A program made the position numbers and the translations under genes. From assembly GCF_000019905.1 (NCBI RefSeq), contig NC_010556.1, positions 1,266,001 to 1,330,000 on the forward strand: a stretch of DNA of 64,000 bases, read 5' to 3'. Of the stretch, positions 1 to 8,329 are shown in pieces. Within the stretch, counting starts at the first letter, position 1; each line of letters opens with the position of its first letter. The notes under the pieces were generated by a model. That model did not search any database. It saw nothing but the letters and a program-made list of their open reading frames with translations, and was not told the origin of the DNA. This stretch comes from Exiguobacterium artemiae 255-15 (GTDB lineage Bacteria; Bacillota; Bacilli; Exiguobacteriales; Exiguobacteriaceae).

Positions 1-90
1 TCCTAAAAACAGACCAACGCCAATCGTCCCCCCAAGAGCAATCATTTGTACTTGTCGTGCTGTCAGTTCGCGTTTTAAGTTCGATTCCAT
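1..90 (-). CDS. Amino-acid permease, N-terminal fragment cut by the window edge
   Basis: Only the first 30 codons are inside the window. The protein begins MESNLKRELTARQVQMIALG and continues with a GTIGVGLFLG stretch, the usual N-terminus and first membrane segment of APC-superfamily amino-acid permeases (AnsP/RocE/YbgF type), which import amino acids with protons across the cytoplasmic membrane. The ATG at 88-90 follows a GGGGG ribosome site 5 bases upstream on the minus strand. Substrate cannot be judged from this fragment. Confidence 0.8.
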   Translation of the reverse strand, partial: MESNLKRELTARQVQMIALGGTIGVGLFLG

Positions 91-123
91 AAGTACCCCC
101 ATGTAGCAAAAAATTGATGACTA

Positions 124-146
124 TCGAACTTGTAAGACCAGTTCGA
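124..146. promoter_or_regulatory. Inverted repeat upstream of the permease gene
   Basis: TCGAACT and AGTTCGA form a perfect 7-bp inverted repeat with a 9-base spacer, 34 bases upstream of the permease start codon. No T-run follows, so a terminator is unlikely; an operator or a leader hairpin for the permease is the better reading. The regulator is unknown. Confidence 0.35.
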
Positions 147-281
147 AACACTATAACCATGAGTATACTATTTTAAAAAAGAGAATAGAAAGCTTTTTCT
201 GAAAACATTTTTAATTTTGTTGTGAAAATGAAAAGAAATGAAAAAATCGAACCACTTCCAACGAAGGGATTCGACGATGAT

Positions 282-1151
282 TTATTCTGGGACGAAATCT
301 GTAAACGTACCGGCATAAAGACGGGTGTCTGTAGAAAGAACGATTCGATTTTGGCGCATCTTGATCGTTCCCTGCAACGGTGTTCCTTTTTCCGACTCAA
401 ACAGAATCCGAGCCTTCTCGATATACGTGTCGCCTTCCTGTTGTAATAGGTACGTATGCTCATTGTCGGTCGAAATTAAATATTCTCCCTGAACGACGAA
501 GTCGGAGAAATGACGTGTCGGAACTTGATAGCTCGTACTGCGTTCCCCTTGCAGATGGACGACGCGGTAATCCGGATGATAGAAGAACCACGCATCGTCG
601 GAACCGCAGACGTTCAGTGCGTAACAATCGTCAATCGGATAATCCTTGTTCTTAAAGATGACTTGTCCAAACTCATCAAAAACAGCCAACCCAAATGAAC
701 CGATCGAAGTAGTTGCACTGTCGGCAAAAACGCCTTCATCAAAGTAACTGACCCAAATCTGATTTTTTTCATCAACGTGGACGTTTTGAATCCCGTCATC
801 AAGACAATAGCTGTCGAGCAGATGACCGGCCTGGTCGTAAATGAAGGCGTTCGGCAACCAGGAGCCGTCGACATCATCGTCACAGCGGGAAGCGACGAGT
901 AGAATCCGACCATCGGAAAATGAGTCGACATAACTGAAATCTATTTCAGCCTGAGCGACAATCGTTGTTGTCCGCCATTGATCGTGCAGGCGATGGACGT
1001 GCAGAACGTTTCTACGGCGTTTCGTGTCATAGATGTCTTCGATCATCATGATTTGTCCTGAAATCGTCAGTCCCGTTGCCACGTGTTTTCCGGTAACTTG
1101 AGACGCCGTCACGCGGTCAAGATGAATTTTTAATGTGTTGGAAGTATCCAA
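282..1151 (-). CDS. Hypothetical protein, probably beta-propeller-like
   Basis: A 289-residue soluble protein without signal peptide or membrane segment. It has recurring short beta-strand-like units (for example RILLVASRCDDD, NQIWVSYFDEG, DDAWFFYHPDY) spaced about 40-50 residues apart, which suggests a propeller of WD40-like or Kelch-like blades; this is an inference from pattern, not a family match. The reading frame is open further upstream, but I chose the TTG at 1149-1151 because AAAGGAG lies 9 bases before it, and the longer frame would run through a terminator hairpin. It is downstream of the DedA gene on the same strand but separated from it by that hairpin. Confidence 0.6.
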   Translation of the reverse strand: MDTSNTLKIHLDRVTASQVTGKHVATGLTISGQIMMIEDIYDTKRRRNVLHVHRLHDQWRTTTIVAQAEIDFSYVDSFSDGRILLVASRCDDDVDGSWLPNAFIYDQAGHLLDSYCLDDGIQNVHVDEKNQIWVSYFDEGVFADSATTSIGSFGLAVFDEFGQVIFKNKDYPIDDCYALNVCGSDDAWFFYHPDYRVVHLQGERSTSYQVPTRHFSDFVVQGEYLISTDNEHTYLLQQEGDTYIEKARILFESEKGTPLQGTIKMRQNRIVLSTDTRLYAGTFTDFVPE

Positions 1152-1165
1152 GATAAGTCGCTCCT

Positions 1166-1198
1166 TTTTAAAAACAGTCTGCCACAGGGGACAGACTG
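1166..1198 (-). terminator. Terminator or attenuator between DedA and the propeller-like gene
   Basis: On the minus strand CAGTCTG and CAGACTG pair around a 10-base loop and are followed by TTTTT. It lies immediately downstream of the DedA gene and just before the ribosome site of the next gene, so it may end or attenuate transcription between the two. Confidence 0.65.
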
Positions 1199-1209
1199 CA
1201 AAACTTGAA

Positions 1210-1803
1210 TTAGGTTGTACGTTGACGCTTTTTAAGGAAGACATAGACAAGAATCATGACGACGGCAGCAATCAGGACACCGTTTGTATAAGGTGCCGCT
1301 ACTTCTTTGATGGAGCGCCAGTTCGTACCGAGCGTCTCACCGAGGTAGAGGAAAAGAATCGACCAGGGAATGATAGCGAGGATCGTATAAAGTGAAAATT
1401 TTGTCTGGTCCATTTTGGCAAGACCGGCAGGAATCGAAATTGCATGGCGGACAACTGGGATGAAACGGGCTCCGAAGATGACGCCTTGTCCGTATTTCAG
1501 GAACCAGCGTTCTGCGAGATCGAGATGGTGCTCCGTGATCAGCAGGTACTTTCCGTATTTCAAAATCAATGGTCGACCGCCGTAACGGGCAAACCAGTAT
1601 AAAAATAATTGCGAAAACAAACCCCCAATGACGGCAGCAACGACAGCGAGCGGCCAACCGATCGTCCCTTGGGAAATCATGAATCCGCCGTAAGACAAGA
1701 CGATTTCGCTCGGAATGATTTCAATCATCAATCCAAGGGCGATTCCGAAATAGCCTAAGTCAGCAAGATATAATAAAACGTTATTTACAACTTGAGATAA
1801 CAC
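1210..1803 (-). CDS. DedA family (VTT domain) membrane protein
   Basis: A 197-residue polytopic membrane protein with the DedA/SNARE-associated (VTT) fold: an amphipathic start, an early EIIPSEIVLSYGG segment, then the family signature GARFIPVVRHAISIPAG with its conserved FIP-R motif, and closing hydrophobic helices. DedA proteins are membrane proteins now linked to lipid scrambling, including undecaprenyl phosphate recycling, and to membrane homeostasis. The GTG at 1801-1803 is preferred over the GTG at 1810-1812 because AAGGAG sits 8 bases before the former and directly abuts the latter. Length is normal for the family. Confidence 0.85.
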   Translation of the reverse strand: MLSQVVNNVLLYLADLGYFGIALGLMIEIIPSEIVLSYGGFMISQGTIGWPLAVVAAVIGGLFSQLFLYWFARYGGRPLILKYGKYLLITEHHLDLAERWFLKYGQGVIFGARFIPVVRHAISIPAGLAKMDQTKFSLYTILAIIPWSILFLYLGETLGTNWRSIKEVAAPYTNGVLIAAVVMILVYVFLKKRQRTT

Positions 1804-1951
1804 ATGTAACACTCCTTCAGATTCACTTCATTCCTTTATATTAGAGAAGAAAGTCGGAAAATGAAAGAAAAAATCTTTAATCTGATGAAACAAATATATA
1901 GTAAGCATCTTTAAGTGGAAGGTACTGCCCGGTTAATGAAGTAAAATGCTT

Positions 1952-1987
1952 CAGAAAAAGAACCAACACCGGTCAAGGCATTGGTTC
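1952..1987 (-). terminator. Terminator of the YuiF-like transporter gene
   Basis: On the minus strand GAACCAA and TTGGTTC arms with inner pairing are followed by TTTTT, 15 bases past the stop codon of the transporter gene. Confidence 0.75.
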
Positions 1988-2002
1988 CTGAATGCATCCT
2001 TC

Positions 2003-3325
2003 TTATAACACCATGGCTGCAATCGTTCCGAAAAAAATCAACGGCAGATTATAGTGCAGGAATGTCGGGATAACGGTTTCCCGCATGTGATCATGCTGTC
2101 CGTCAGCGTTCAGACCACTGGTTGGACCGAGCGTCGAGTCAGACGCCGGGCTTCCCGCGTCGCCAAGGGCACCGGCTGTTCCGATGATGGCAATCGTCGC
2201 CTCCAGGCTGAATCCGTACTGGACACAGAGCGGGACGAAAATTGCAGCAATGACGGGAACCGTCGAGAAACTTGAGCCGATTCCCATCGTGACGAGCAGT
2301 CCGATCAAGAGCATGACGAAAGCGGCAACGAGTTGCGAATCGCCCATCAAAGCTTTTGAATTTTCGACAAGAGGTTCGATGTCGCCGCTTTCCCGGAGGA
2401 CGTTCGAAAATCCGTTTGCTGAAATCATGACGAATCCGATGAACGACATCATCCGCATTCCGCGGGTGATGACATCGTCTGCTTCACTGAAGCGGACGAG
2501 ACGAAGGACGAGGAACAGGACAAGACCTGTCGTTGCAGCGAAAATCATCGATTCTGTCGTTAACTGAACAGCAAGTGTCGCAAGAACGACGAGAGCACTT
2601 AAGAACAATTTCGTTTTTGTGATGACCGGAATCTCATAGTCGTCCGGAGCGATGTTGCGCATTTCATATTCACGCGGTTTCCGGTAAATATAGAGACCAA
2701 TCAATAGACCGACGAGCATTCCGAGTGCCGGAATTGCCATCGCTTGAATGACGGACGCACCGGCCGTATCCATCCCGTTTTTCGAGATGTTCGGCAGAAG
2801 GATCTGGTTCAAGTAGATGTCACCGAAACCAACCGGCAGGAACATGTACGGCGTAACAAGACCAAATGTCATGACGATCGCGATCAAGCGCCGGTCAATC
2901 TTCATTTCATTAAAGAGACCGAGTAGCGGCGGAATGATGATCGGGATGAAGGCGATGTGAATCGGCAAGACGTTTTGCGAGCTGATCGCGAGCAACAGAA
3001 TCGCAAAGACGATAAAGCCTTTTAACTTCTTGACCGACGCGGCGTCAGCCGATCCTTTTGACCGTTTGATCAAAGCGTGTGCCAAGGCATCCGGAAGTCC
3101 GGTTTTCGACAAGGCGACGGCAAACGCTCCGAGCAGGGCATAACTGAGGGCGATTTCTGCACCGGCTCCGAGTCCTTCCGCGAATGTCGCAATCGTTTTG
3201 TTGATTCCGAGACCACCGATCAATCCACCGGCGACGGCACTGAGCACCATCGCGAGGACGATATGGACACGGAAGATGGCTAAAATAAATAATAGAGCAA
3301 CGGCAATAATGACTGCATTAAACAT
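2003..3325 (-). CDS. Na+/H+ antiporter-family transporter, YuiF-like
   Basis: A 440-residue integral membrane protein with about 11-12 hydrophobic segments, beginning MFNAVIIAVALLFILAIF. Glycine-rich motifs (AVAGGLIGGLG near residue 30; GTAGALGDAGSPASDSTLGP near residue 395) match the NhaC/YuiF branch of the ion-transporter superfamily (PF03553-like). Family members exchange Na+ for H+ or carry amino acids; the substrate is not decided by sequence. The ATG at 3323-3325 matches the usual N-terminus of YuiF; a few in-frame codons upstream, including a GTG, are open but give no better ribosome site. It stands alone with its own terminator. Confidence 0.75.
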   Translation of the reverse strand: MFNAVIIAVALLFILAIFRVHIVLAMVLSAVAGGLIGGLGINKTIATFAEGLGAGAEIALSYALLGAFAVALSKTGLPDALAHALIKRSKGSADAASVKKLKGFIVFAILLLAISSQNVLPIHIAFIPIIIPPLLGLFNEMKIDRRLIAIVMTFGLVTPYMFLPVGFGDIYLNQILLPNISKNGMDTAGASVIQAMAIPALGMLVGLLIGLYIYRKPREYEMRNIAPDDYEIPVITKTKLFLSALVVLATLAVQLTTESMIFAATTGLVLFLVLRLVRFSEADDVITRGMRMMSFIGFVMISANGFSNVLRESGDIEPLVENSKALMGDSQLVAAFVMLLIGLLVTMGIGSSFSTVPVIAAIFVPLCVQYGFSLEATIAIIGTAGALGDAGSPASDSTLGPTSGLNADGQHDHMRETVIPTFLHYNLPLIFFGTIAAMVL

Positions 3326-3411
3326 AATTAAAACCACGCTTTCTTTTGGTATCACTGTACTATACTAAAGTATCATACAGACCGTTCTTTTGACTGTCAA
3401 GAAAAAAACAC

Positions 3412-3454
3412 AAAAAGGTATGACCGACGTCAAGTTGAGGCCGGTCATACCTTT
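3412..3454 (-). terminator. Terminator of the carbonic anhydrase gene
   Basis: AAAGGTATGACCG and CGGTCATACCTTT form a long stem, followed on the minus strand by TTTTTGTGTTTTTTTC. It lies 20 bases past the carbonic anhydrase stop codon. Confidence 0.85.
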
Positions 3455-3473
3455 CTTCTTCATTAAAATGTAT

Positions 3474-4025
3474 TCAGCAATCGACTTGGTCGAGTTTACC
3501 CGTTCCCGGATCGATGACGAGTCCGTGAACTTCCGTACCCGGCGGCAACAACGGATGATTTTTAATCAATCCGACCGAGTGGCTGACGTTTTCTTCGACT
3601 GATGTGAAGCCGCGCAACCATTGCTTCAAGTCGACGCCGGAAGCATCGAGTGTGTGCAAGACTTGTTCATTGATTCCGCGGTCCTGCATTTCGGAAATCA
3701 TCTTTGCCGGATCGATCGTGCTCATGCCGCAGTCATGATGTCCGATGACAATGACTTCTTCCGCTCCAAGAGCATAGAGGGCGACGAGAATCGACCGCAT
3801 GACGGATCCGAATGGATGGGACAAGACAGCCCCGGCATTTTTGATGATTTTTGCATCACCGTTTTTGAGACCAAGTGCGTGTGGAAGGAGCTCCGTCAAA
3901 CGTGCATCCATACAGGTCAGAATCACAACCTTCTTATCCGGGAACTTATCCGAGATGAATGGTTCGTATTGTTTCTCTTCGACAAACTGTTGATTAAACG
4001 CAAGCATTTGATTAACGACTGACAT
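3474..4025 (-). CDS. Beta-class carbonic anhydrase
   Basis: A 183-residue cytoplasmic zinc enzyme that interconverts CO2 and bicarbonate. Zinc ligands are visible in order: Cys of LTCMDARL with its Asp-Arg dyad (about residue 37), His and Cys of VIGHHDCGM (about residues 96-101). The NAGA motif of beta carbonic anhydrases is present as IIKNAGAVLSHPFGS. The compact length fits the small clade of Gram-positive beta enzymes such as YtiB. AAAGGAGGT lies 6 bases before the ATG. It is transcribed away from adhE, so the intergenic region between them carries two divergent promoters. Confidence 0.92.
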   Translation of the reverse strand: MSVVNQMLAFNQQFVEEKQYEPFISDKFPDKKVVILTCMDARLTELLPHALGLKNGDAKIIKNAGAVLSHPFGSVMRSILVALYALGAEEVIVIGHHDCGMSTIDPAKMISEMQDRGINEQVLHTLDASGVDLKQWLRGFTSVEENVSHSVGLIKNHPLLPPGTEVHGLVIDPGTGKLDQVDC

Positions 4026-4115
4026 GAAACTACCTCCTTTAAGACAAATGAATGATGGAACTATTCCTAGCGTACACGATGAACGATTGGTCAGACAAGC
4101 AGATTCATCGATTGC

Positions 4116-4131
4116 TGTGACAATTATCACA
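4116..4131. promoter_or_regulatory. FNR/CRP-type palindrome upstream of adhE
   Basis: TGTGACAATTATCACA is a perfect TGTGA-N6-TCACA palindrome, the consensus of FNR in Bacillus and of CRP-family regulators generally; the symmetry extends two more bases on each side (GC...GC). It lies between the divergent carbonic anhydrase and adhE genes, 91 bases from the former start and 228 from the latter. Its distance from the adhE promoter proposed here is larger than the typical -41.5 position, so either a second upstream promoter or action on the divergent gene is possible. Confidence 0.7.
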
Positions 4132-4179
4132 GCGAGTGATCGAAAAGACGGACCGTTATGTCAGAACAGGTCATTTCAA

Positions 4180-4193
4180 TGAAAACGCTCTCA
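4180..4193 (+). promoter_or_regulatory. cre site (CcpA operator) upstream of adhE
   Basis: TGAAAACGCTCTCA matches the Bacillus catabolite-responsive element consensus TGWAANCGNTNWCA at all fixed positions. It suggests that glucose, through CcpA and HPr-Ser-P, acts on adhE transcription. Confidence 0.75.
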
Positions 4194-4197
4194 TTAA

Positions 4198-4213
4198 TGT
4201 GAAATAGTTCACA
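4198..4213. promoter_or_regulatory. Rex operator upstream of adhE
   Basis: TGTGAAATAGTTCACA is a perfect 6-4-6 palindrome matching the Rex box TTGTGAANNNNTTCACAA. Rex senses the NADH/NAD+ ratio and represses fermentative genes, adhE being the classic target. It begins 4 bases after the cre site. Confidence 0.85.
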
Positions 4214-4222
4214 GGATAGTCA

Positions 4223-4251
4223 TGCACAAATCAAACAAAAGGCGGTATGAT
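4223..4251 (+). promoter_or_regulatory. Candidate adhE promoter
   Basis: TGCACA (4223-4228) and TATGAT (4246-4251) are separated by 17 bases, giving a sigma-A-like promoter with a weak -35. The Rex box ends 10 bases upstream and a second Rex-like site follows directly downstream. Confidence 0.45.
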
Positions 4252-4255
4252 TGAT

Positions 4256-4273
4256 TTGTGAAGGAAAGCACAA
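4256..4273. promoter_or_regulatory. Second, imperfect Rex-like site
   Basis: TTGTGAAGGAAAGCACAA matches the 18-base Rex consensus except for two bases of the right half (AG in place of TT). It would cover the transcription start region of the promoter proposed here, a usual position for repression. Confidence 0.5.
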
Positions 4274-4358
4274 ACTATTTAAAATCAGCTTGGCATTCCT
4301 AACATCTAATAGGGAATTGCAGACTCAGATTCGTTCCAAAATAGGGAGGAAACCTAAC

Positions 4359-6953
4359 ATGGCTGTCAAAGAAAAAATCAAATCAGAAGTCACACCTGTC
4401 GAAAAAGCAATCAATCAAATCGTCGCGAAAGGTCAAACGGCACTTCAAGAATTGTTGACATTTGATCAAACGAAAATTGATACGATCGTCCGCGACATGG
4501 CGCTCGCCGGTCTCGAACGGCACGTCGAACTTGCCCGTCTTGCGGTCGAAGAGACAGGTCGTGGTGTCTTTGAAGATAAAATGATCAAAAACATGTTTGC
4601 GACAGAGTACATCTACAACAGTCTCCGCAACGAAAAAACGGTCGGGATTTTAGAAGAGGATGTCCAAAACGGTCTGACGTATATAGCGGAGCCGGTCGGT
4701 GTCGTCTGTGGTGTCACACCGGTGACGAATCCGACATCAACCACGATGTTCAAAGCATTGATCGCGATTAAAACACGGAACCCGATCATCTTCGCGTTCC
4801 ACCCGTCGGCTCAAAATTGTTCCCTCGAAGCAGCGAAAACATTACGGGATGCGGCCGTCAAAGCAGGTGCACCAAAAGATTGTATCCAGTGGGTCGAACA
4901 ACCGTCCCTCGAAGCAACAAAAGTTTTGATGAACCACACGGACATCGCGATGGTCCTTGCGACAGGCGGAGCCGGCATGGTCAAATCCGCTTACTCGACC
5001 GGAAAACCGGCGCTTGGTGTCGGACCGGGGAACGTACCGTGTTACATCGAAAAAACCGCTAAAATCAAACGGGCTGTCAGTGACTTGGTTCTGTCCAAAA
5101 CATTTGATAACGGAATGATTTGTGCGTCCGAGCAAGCAGTCATCGTCGATCAAGAGATTTATGCCGAAGTGCGGGCCGAAATGGAAGCCCTCGGTTGCTA
5201 CTTCTGTACACCGGATGAGAAAAAACGCCTCGAAGCACTTGTCATCAAAACCGATACATGTGCCGTCAATGCGGACATCGTCGGGAAACCTGCGACCTGG
5301 ATCGCCGCGAAAGCCGGTATCGATGTTCCAGGCAACACGGTCATGCTTGTCGCGGAACTCGAAAAAGTCGGAGCCGAAGAACCATTGTCACACGAAAAAT
5401 TAAGTCCGGTTCTCGGTGCATACAGTGTCGCCTCTACAAAAGATGCCTTCCATGTTGCCGAACGGATGCTTGAAATCGGCGGACTCGGTCACACGGCGGT
5501 CATTCATACGACGGATGATGAGTTGATGACAGCGTTTGGTCTCCGGATGAAAGCCTGCCGGATTCTCGTCAACAGTCCATCGGCCCACGGCGGAATCGGC
5601 GATCTCTACAACGAGTTGACACCATCGCTGACACTCGGCTGCGGATCATACGGGAAAAACTCGGTTTCTGAAAACGTTACGGCGAAACATCTACTCAATG
5701 TCAAGAAGGTGGCGAGACGACGCGTGAACATGCAATGGTTCAAAGTACCAGAAAAGATTTTCTTTGAAAAAAACTCGGTGCAATACTTGAAATCGATTCA
5801 AAATGTCTCACGGGCTTTAATCGTCACTGATCAATCGATGGTCGAGTTCGGCTATGCCGATAAAGTCATCCGTAATCTGCCGGCCGGCGTCAGCTACCGG
5901 ATCTTTGACCAAGTCGAACCGGATCCATCGGTGACGACCGTTCAAGTCGGTGCCCAGGCGATGCGTGATTTTAAACCGGACTTGATCATCGCGCTTGGCG
6001 GTGGATCAGCGATGGATGCCGCGAAAGGCATGTGGTTATTCTATGAGCAACCAAACGAAACATTCTCGAATCTGCGCCAAAAATTCATGGATATCCGCAA
6101 ACGGGCCTATAAGTTCCCGGAACTCGGCAACAAAGCGAAGTTCGTCGCCATTCCGACAACGTCCGGTACAGGATCAGAAGTCACGCCGTTCACTGTCATC
6201 ACCGATAAAGAGAAAAACGTCAAATATCCGATTGCTGACTATGCGTTGACACCAGACGTCGCAATCGTTGATCCGGAGTTTGTCATGACGGTGCCGGCTT
6301 CAATCACGGCGGATACCGGAATGGACGTCTTGACACACGCAACAGAAGCTTTCGTCTCTGTCCTTGCGAACGACTACACGGATGGACTGGCGTTAAAAGC
6401 AATCAAGATGATCTTTGAGTACTTGCCACGTGCTTACGATAACGGTTCAGACGCCGAAGCACGCGAAAAAGTCCACAATGCGTCAACGATGGCCGGAATG
6501 GCGTTTGCGAATGCCTTCCTCGGCATCAACCACTCAATCGCGCACAAAATCGGTGGGGAGTTCCACACACCACACGGTCGGACAAATGCGATTCTGATGC
6601 CACACGTCATCCGTTACAATGCAACAAAACCAACGAAACTGGCTGCTTTCCCGAAATACGAGTCGTTTATCGCGGATGAACGGTATGCGGAAATCGCCCG
6701 TTACCTCGGTCTACCGGCAGCAACGACAGAACAAGGCGTCGAGTCGTTCATTCAAGCCGTCAGTGAGCTCGGACAACGCCTCAACATCAAGATGTCGTTT
6801 AAAGCCCAAGGCATCAACAAAGCTGACTTTGAAGCGAAACTCGACAAGATGGCCGTCGATGCGTTTGAAGATCAATGTACGACCGCCAATCCGAAAATGC
6901 CGCTTGTGACGGAACTCCGTCAAATCATGGAATTTGCGTACGAAGGTATCTAA
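4359..6953 (+). CDS. adhE: Bifunctional acetaldehyde-CoA/alcohol dehydrogenase
   Basis: An 864-residue fermentative enzyme that reduces acetyl-CoA to acetaldehyde and then to ethanol with two NADH. Residues about 1-440 are the aldehyde dehydrogenase domain, with the catalytic Cys in FDNGMICASEQ (about residue 253). Residues about 450-864 are the iron-dependent alcohol dehydrogenase, with the nucleotide-binding GGGSAMDAAKG motif and the metal-site histidines in GINHSIAHKIGGEFHTPHGR. Full length, no disruption. The frame is open 36 codons upstream, but GGGAGGA lies 8 bases before the ATG at 4359. The promoter region holds FNR-, CcpA- and Rex-type sites, consistent with induction when oxygen is short and NADH is high. 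Confidence 0.97.
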   Translation: MAVKEKIKSEVTPVEKAINQIVAKGQTALQELLTFDQTKIDTIVRDMALAGLERHVELARLAVEETGRGVFEDKMIKNMFATEYIYNSLRNEKTVGILEEDVQNGLTYIAEPVGVVCGVTPVTNPTSTTMFKALIAIKTRNPIIFAFHPSAQNCSLEAAKTLRDAAVKAGAPKDCIQWVEQPSLEATKVLMNHTDIAMVLATGGAGMVKSAYSTGKPALGVGPGNVPCYIEKTAKIKRAVSDLVLSKTFDNGMICASEQAVIVDQEIYAEVRAEMEALGCYFCTPDEKKRLEALVIKTDTCAVNADIVGKPATWIAAKAGIDVPGNTVMLVAELEKVGAEEPLSHEKLSPVLGAYSVASTKDAFHVAERMLEIGGLGHTAVIHTTDDELMTAFGLRMKACRILVNSPSAHGGIGDLYNELTPSLTLGCGSYGKNSVSENVTAKHLLNVKKVARRRVNMQWFKVPEKIFFEKNSVQYLKSIQNVSRALIVTDQSMVEFGYADKVIRNLPAGVSYRIFDQVEPDPSVTTVQVGAQAMRDFKPDLIIALGGGSAMDAAKGMWLFYEQPNETFSNLRQKFMDIRKRAYKFPELGNKAKFVAIPTTSGTGSEVTPFTVITDKEKNVKYPIADYALTPDVAIVDPEFVMTVPASITADTGMDVLTHATEAFVSVLANDYTDGLALKAIKMIFEYLPRAYDNGSDAEAREKVHNASTMAGMAFANAFLGINHSIAHKIGGEFHTPHGRTNAILMPHVIRYNATKPTKLAAFPKYESFIADERYAEIARYLGLPAATTEQGVESFIQAVSELGQRLNIKMSFKAQGINKADFEAKLDKMAVDAFEDQCTTANPKMPLVTELRQIMEFAYEGI

Positions 6954-6978
6954 TAGAGAGAAAAACATCATGGCAATA

Positions 6979-7017
6979 AAAAGCGCCTTGCCTCCGGTCA
7001 ACGGAGGCGAGGCTTTC
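6979..7017 (+). terminator. adhE terminator
   Basis: GCCTCCG and CGGAGGC arms with outer pairs AAGC/GGCTT form a GC-rich hairpin 26 bases after the adhE stop; only a short T-run follows. Further downstream, 7084-7110 holds the short tandem repeat TTTCAACTCT (2.7 copies) with no evident role. Confidence 0.6.
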
Positions 7018-7133
7018 GTCTGTTCTGAATCATAAAGGGAAACGGATGTATTTTTGATTCAGACGGATTCCTGTAGTTGTTCATTTCAACTCTTTTCAAC
7101 TCTTTTCAACAATCTTTTTTGATTGCGTCAAGC

Positions 7134-8167
7134 TCAATCTATATCTAAATCCATTGTTAGATCAATCCACCGCTCTTCAATTAACGGACAAAGCACTTCG
7201 TAATCTTTTAGCGCTGTTAACGTCTCGAGTACCTGTTGAACGGCGACTTGTTGCTCTTGATCGTCTACGGGCTCAAGGCGAAGCGCTTTTGACAAACTAT
7301 AGGCGAGCCATTCGAGCTTACCAGCGTAACCGGCAGACAAAGCCGGTTCAATTGGAAAATGGAGTTTTGCACCTGTTGAAACATATTCCTTTGCAAAAGC
7401 CTCGAAATGCAGATCGTGTAGTTGATTATTCTCGTCGAGCGACCAATAGAGAGCCGTTTCCACAAAATCGTGCATCGGATGAATGTAGCCAGCTGATTCC
7501 CAGTCGATCAGCACCGGTAGACCGGACTTCCATAAAACGTTTTTTGCATCCAAGTCACGGTGACTGAGGACAACAGTTCCTGTCAATTGTTCCATGGCGA
7601 CAGAGGAAACGTCGGCCCAACGTTTAATTTGTCTCAGGTTCGTCGTGACAGGATCTAATGCTGTCAGTCCTTGCAACCGGATGTGTTCTACAAACTCGTC
7701 CCACGATACGCCGGATTCTGATGATTCGGGCGGTTGTTGAATCTGCAATGAGGACAGGTCGGCGGAGTGAATATGCGCCAACTGTTTACCGATCTTTGCG
7801 GCGTGGTCCGCTGTAATTTGATGCGTCGTCAACATGACGGCGTCGACCCAGCGAAAGACGAGATAGTAGTGTGTCTCAATATGTTGCAGGGCGGAACCGT
7901 GAAACGAAAGGGCAGGGAGAGCAGAGCTTCGTGCTGTAAAGCCGTGGCAATCCGTTCCGAATCGATGAAGTTTTGCCGGGCCTTCGGTCGGGAGAGGATG
8001 GATGGATTTAGCAACTTAATCGCATACGTTCCGCTCGTAGTTTGAAGCTGGAACATTTGGTGCAAAAGACCACCGGACAGTGCAGTCGGCTCCGTTAAAA
8101 TTAGACCGAGTTCCAGTTGAATGCTGATTTTTTCAAATAATGTCGTATGCTTTTCTGTTAATGACAC
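7134..8167 (-). pseudogene. APH/choline-kinase-type phosphotransferase, frameshifted
   Basis: Two overlapping frames together make one 345-residue aminoglycoside phosphotransferase (APH)-like kinase. The N-terminal part (8167 down to about 7905) starts at GTG with AGGAGG 6 bases before it and carries the nucleotide-binding LLNPS region; the C-terminal part has the catalytic VVLSHRDLDAKNVLW loop and VLIDWESAGY metal-binding motif. The frames join at an A run (7902-7904 on the plus strand): adding one base restores the expected FHGSALQHIETHYYLVFRW. A single-base loss in a homopolymer can be a real mutation or a sequencing error. Such kinases phosphorylate small hydroxylated molecules; a resistance role is not implied. 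Confidence 0.75.
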
Positions 8168-8329
8168 GTCATTCCTCCTCGTGGAATTGAAATCTCTCTT
8201 CCATCCATAATTGGTTATAATTAAAGTATAGCGTACAGAAATGACCAATCGTCGTAAAAATAAGACGACTGGCGTTTCTGAATGAGACAGAACAGGAATA
8301 ATCAAACAAAGGAAAAGGAGGGATTGGCG

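Noticed and set aside
7084-7110. Short tandem repeat TTTCAACTCT downstream of adhE
   Set aside because: Under three copies, outside genes; no sign of phase variation or CRISPR-like structure.
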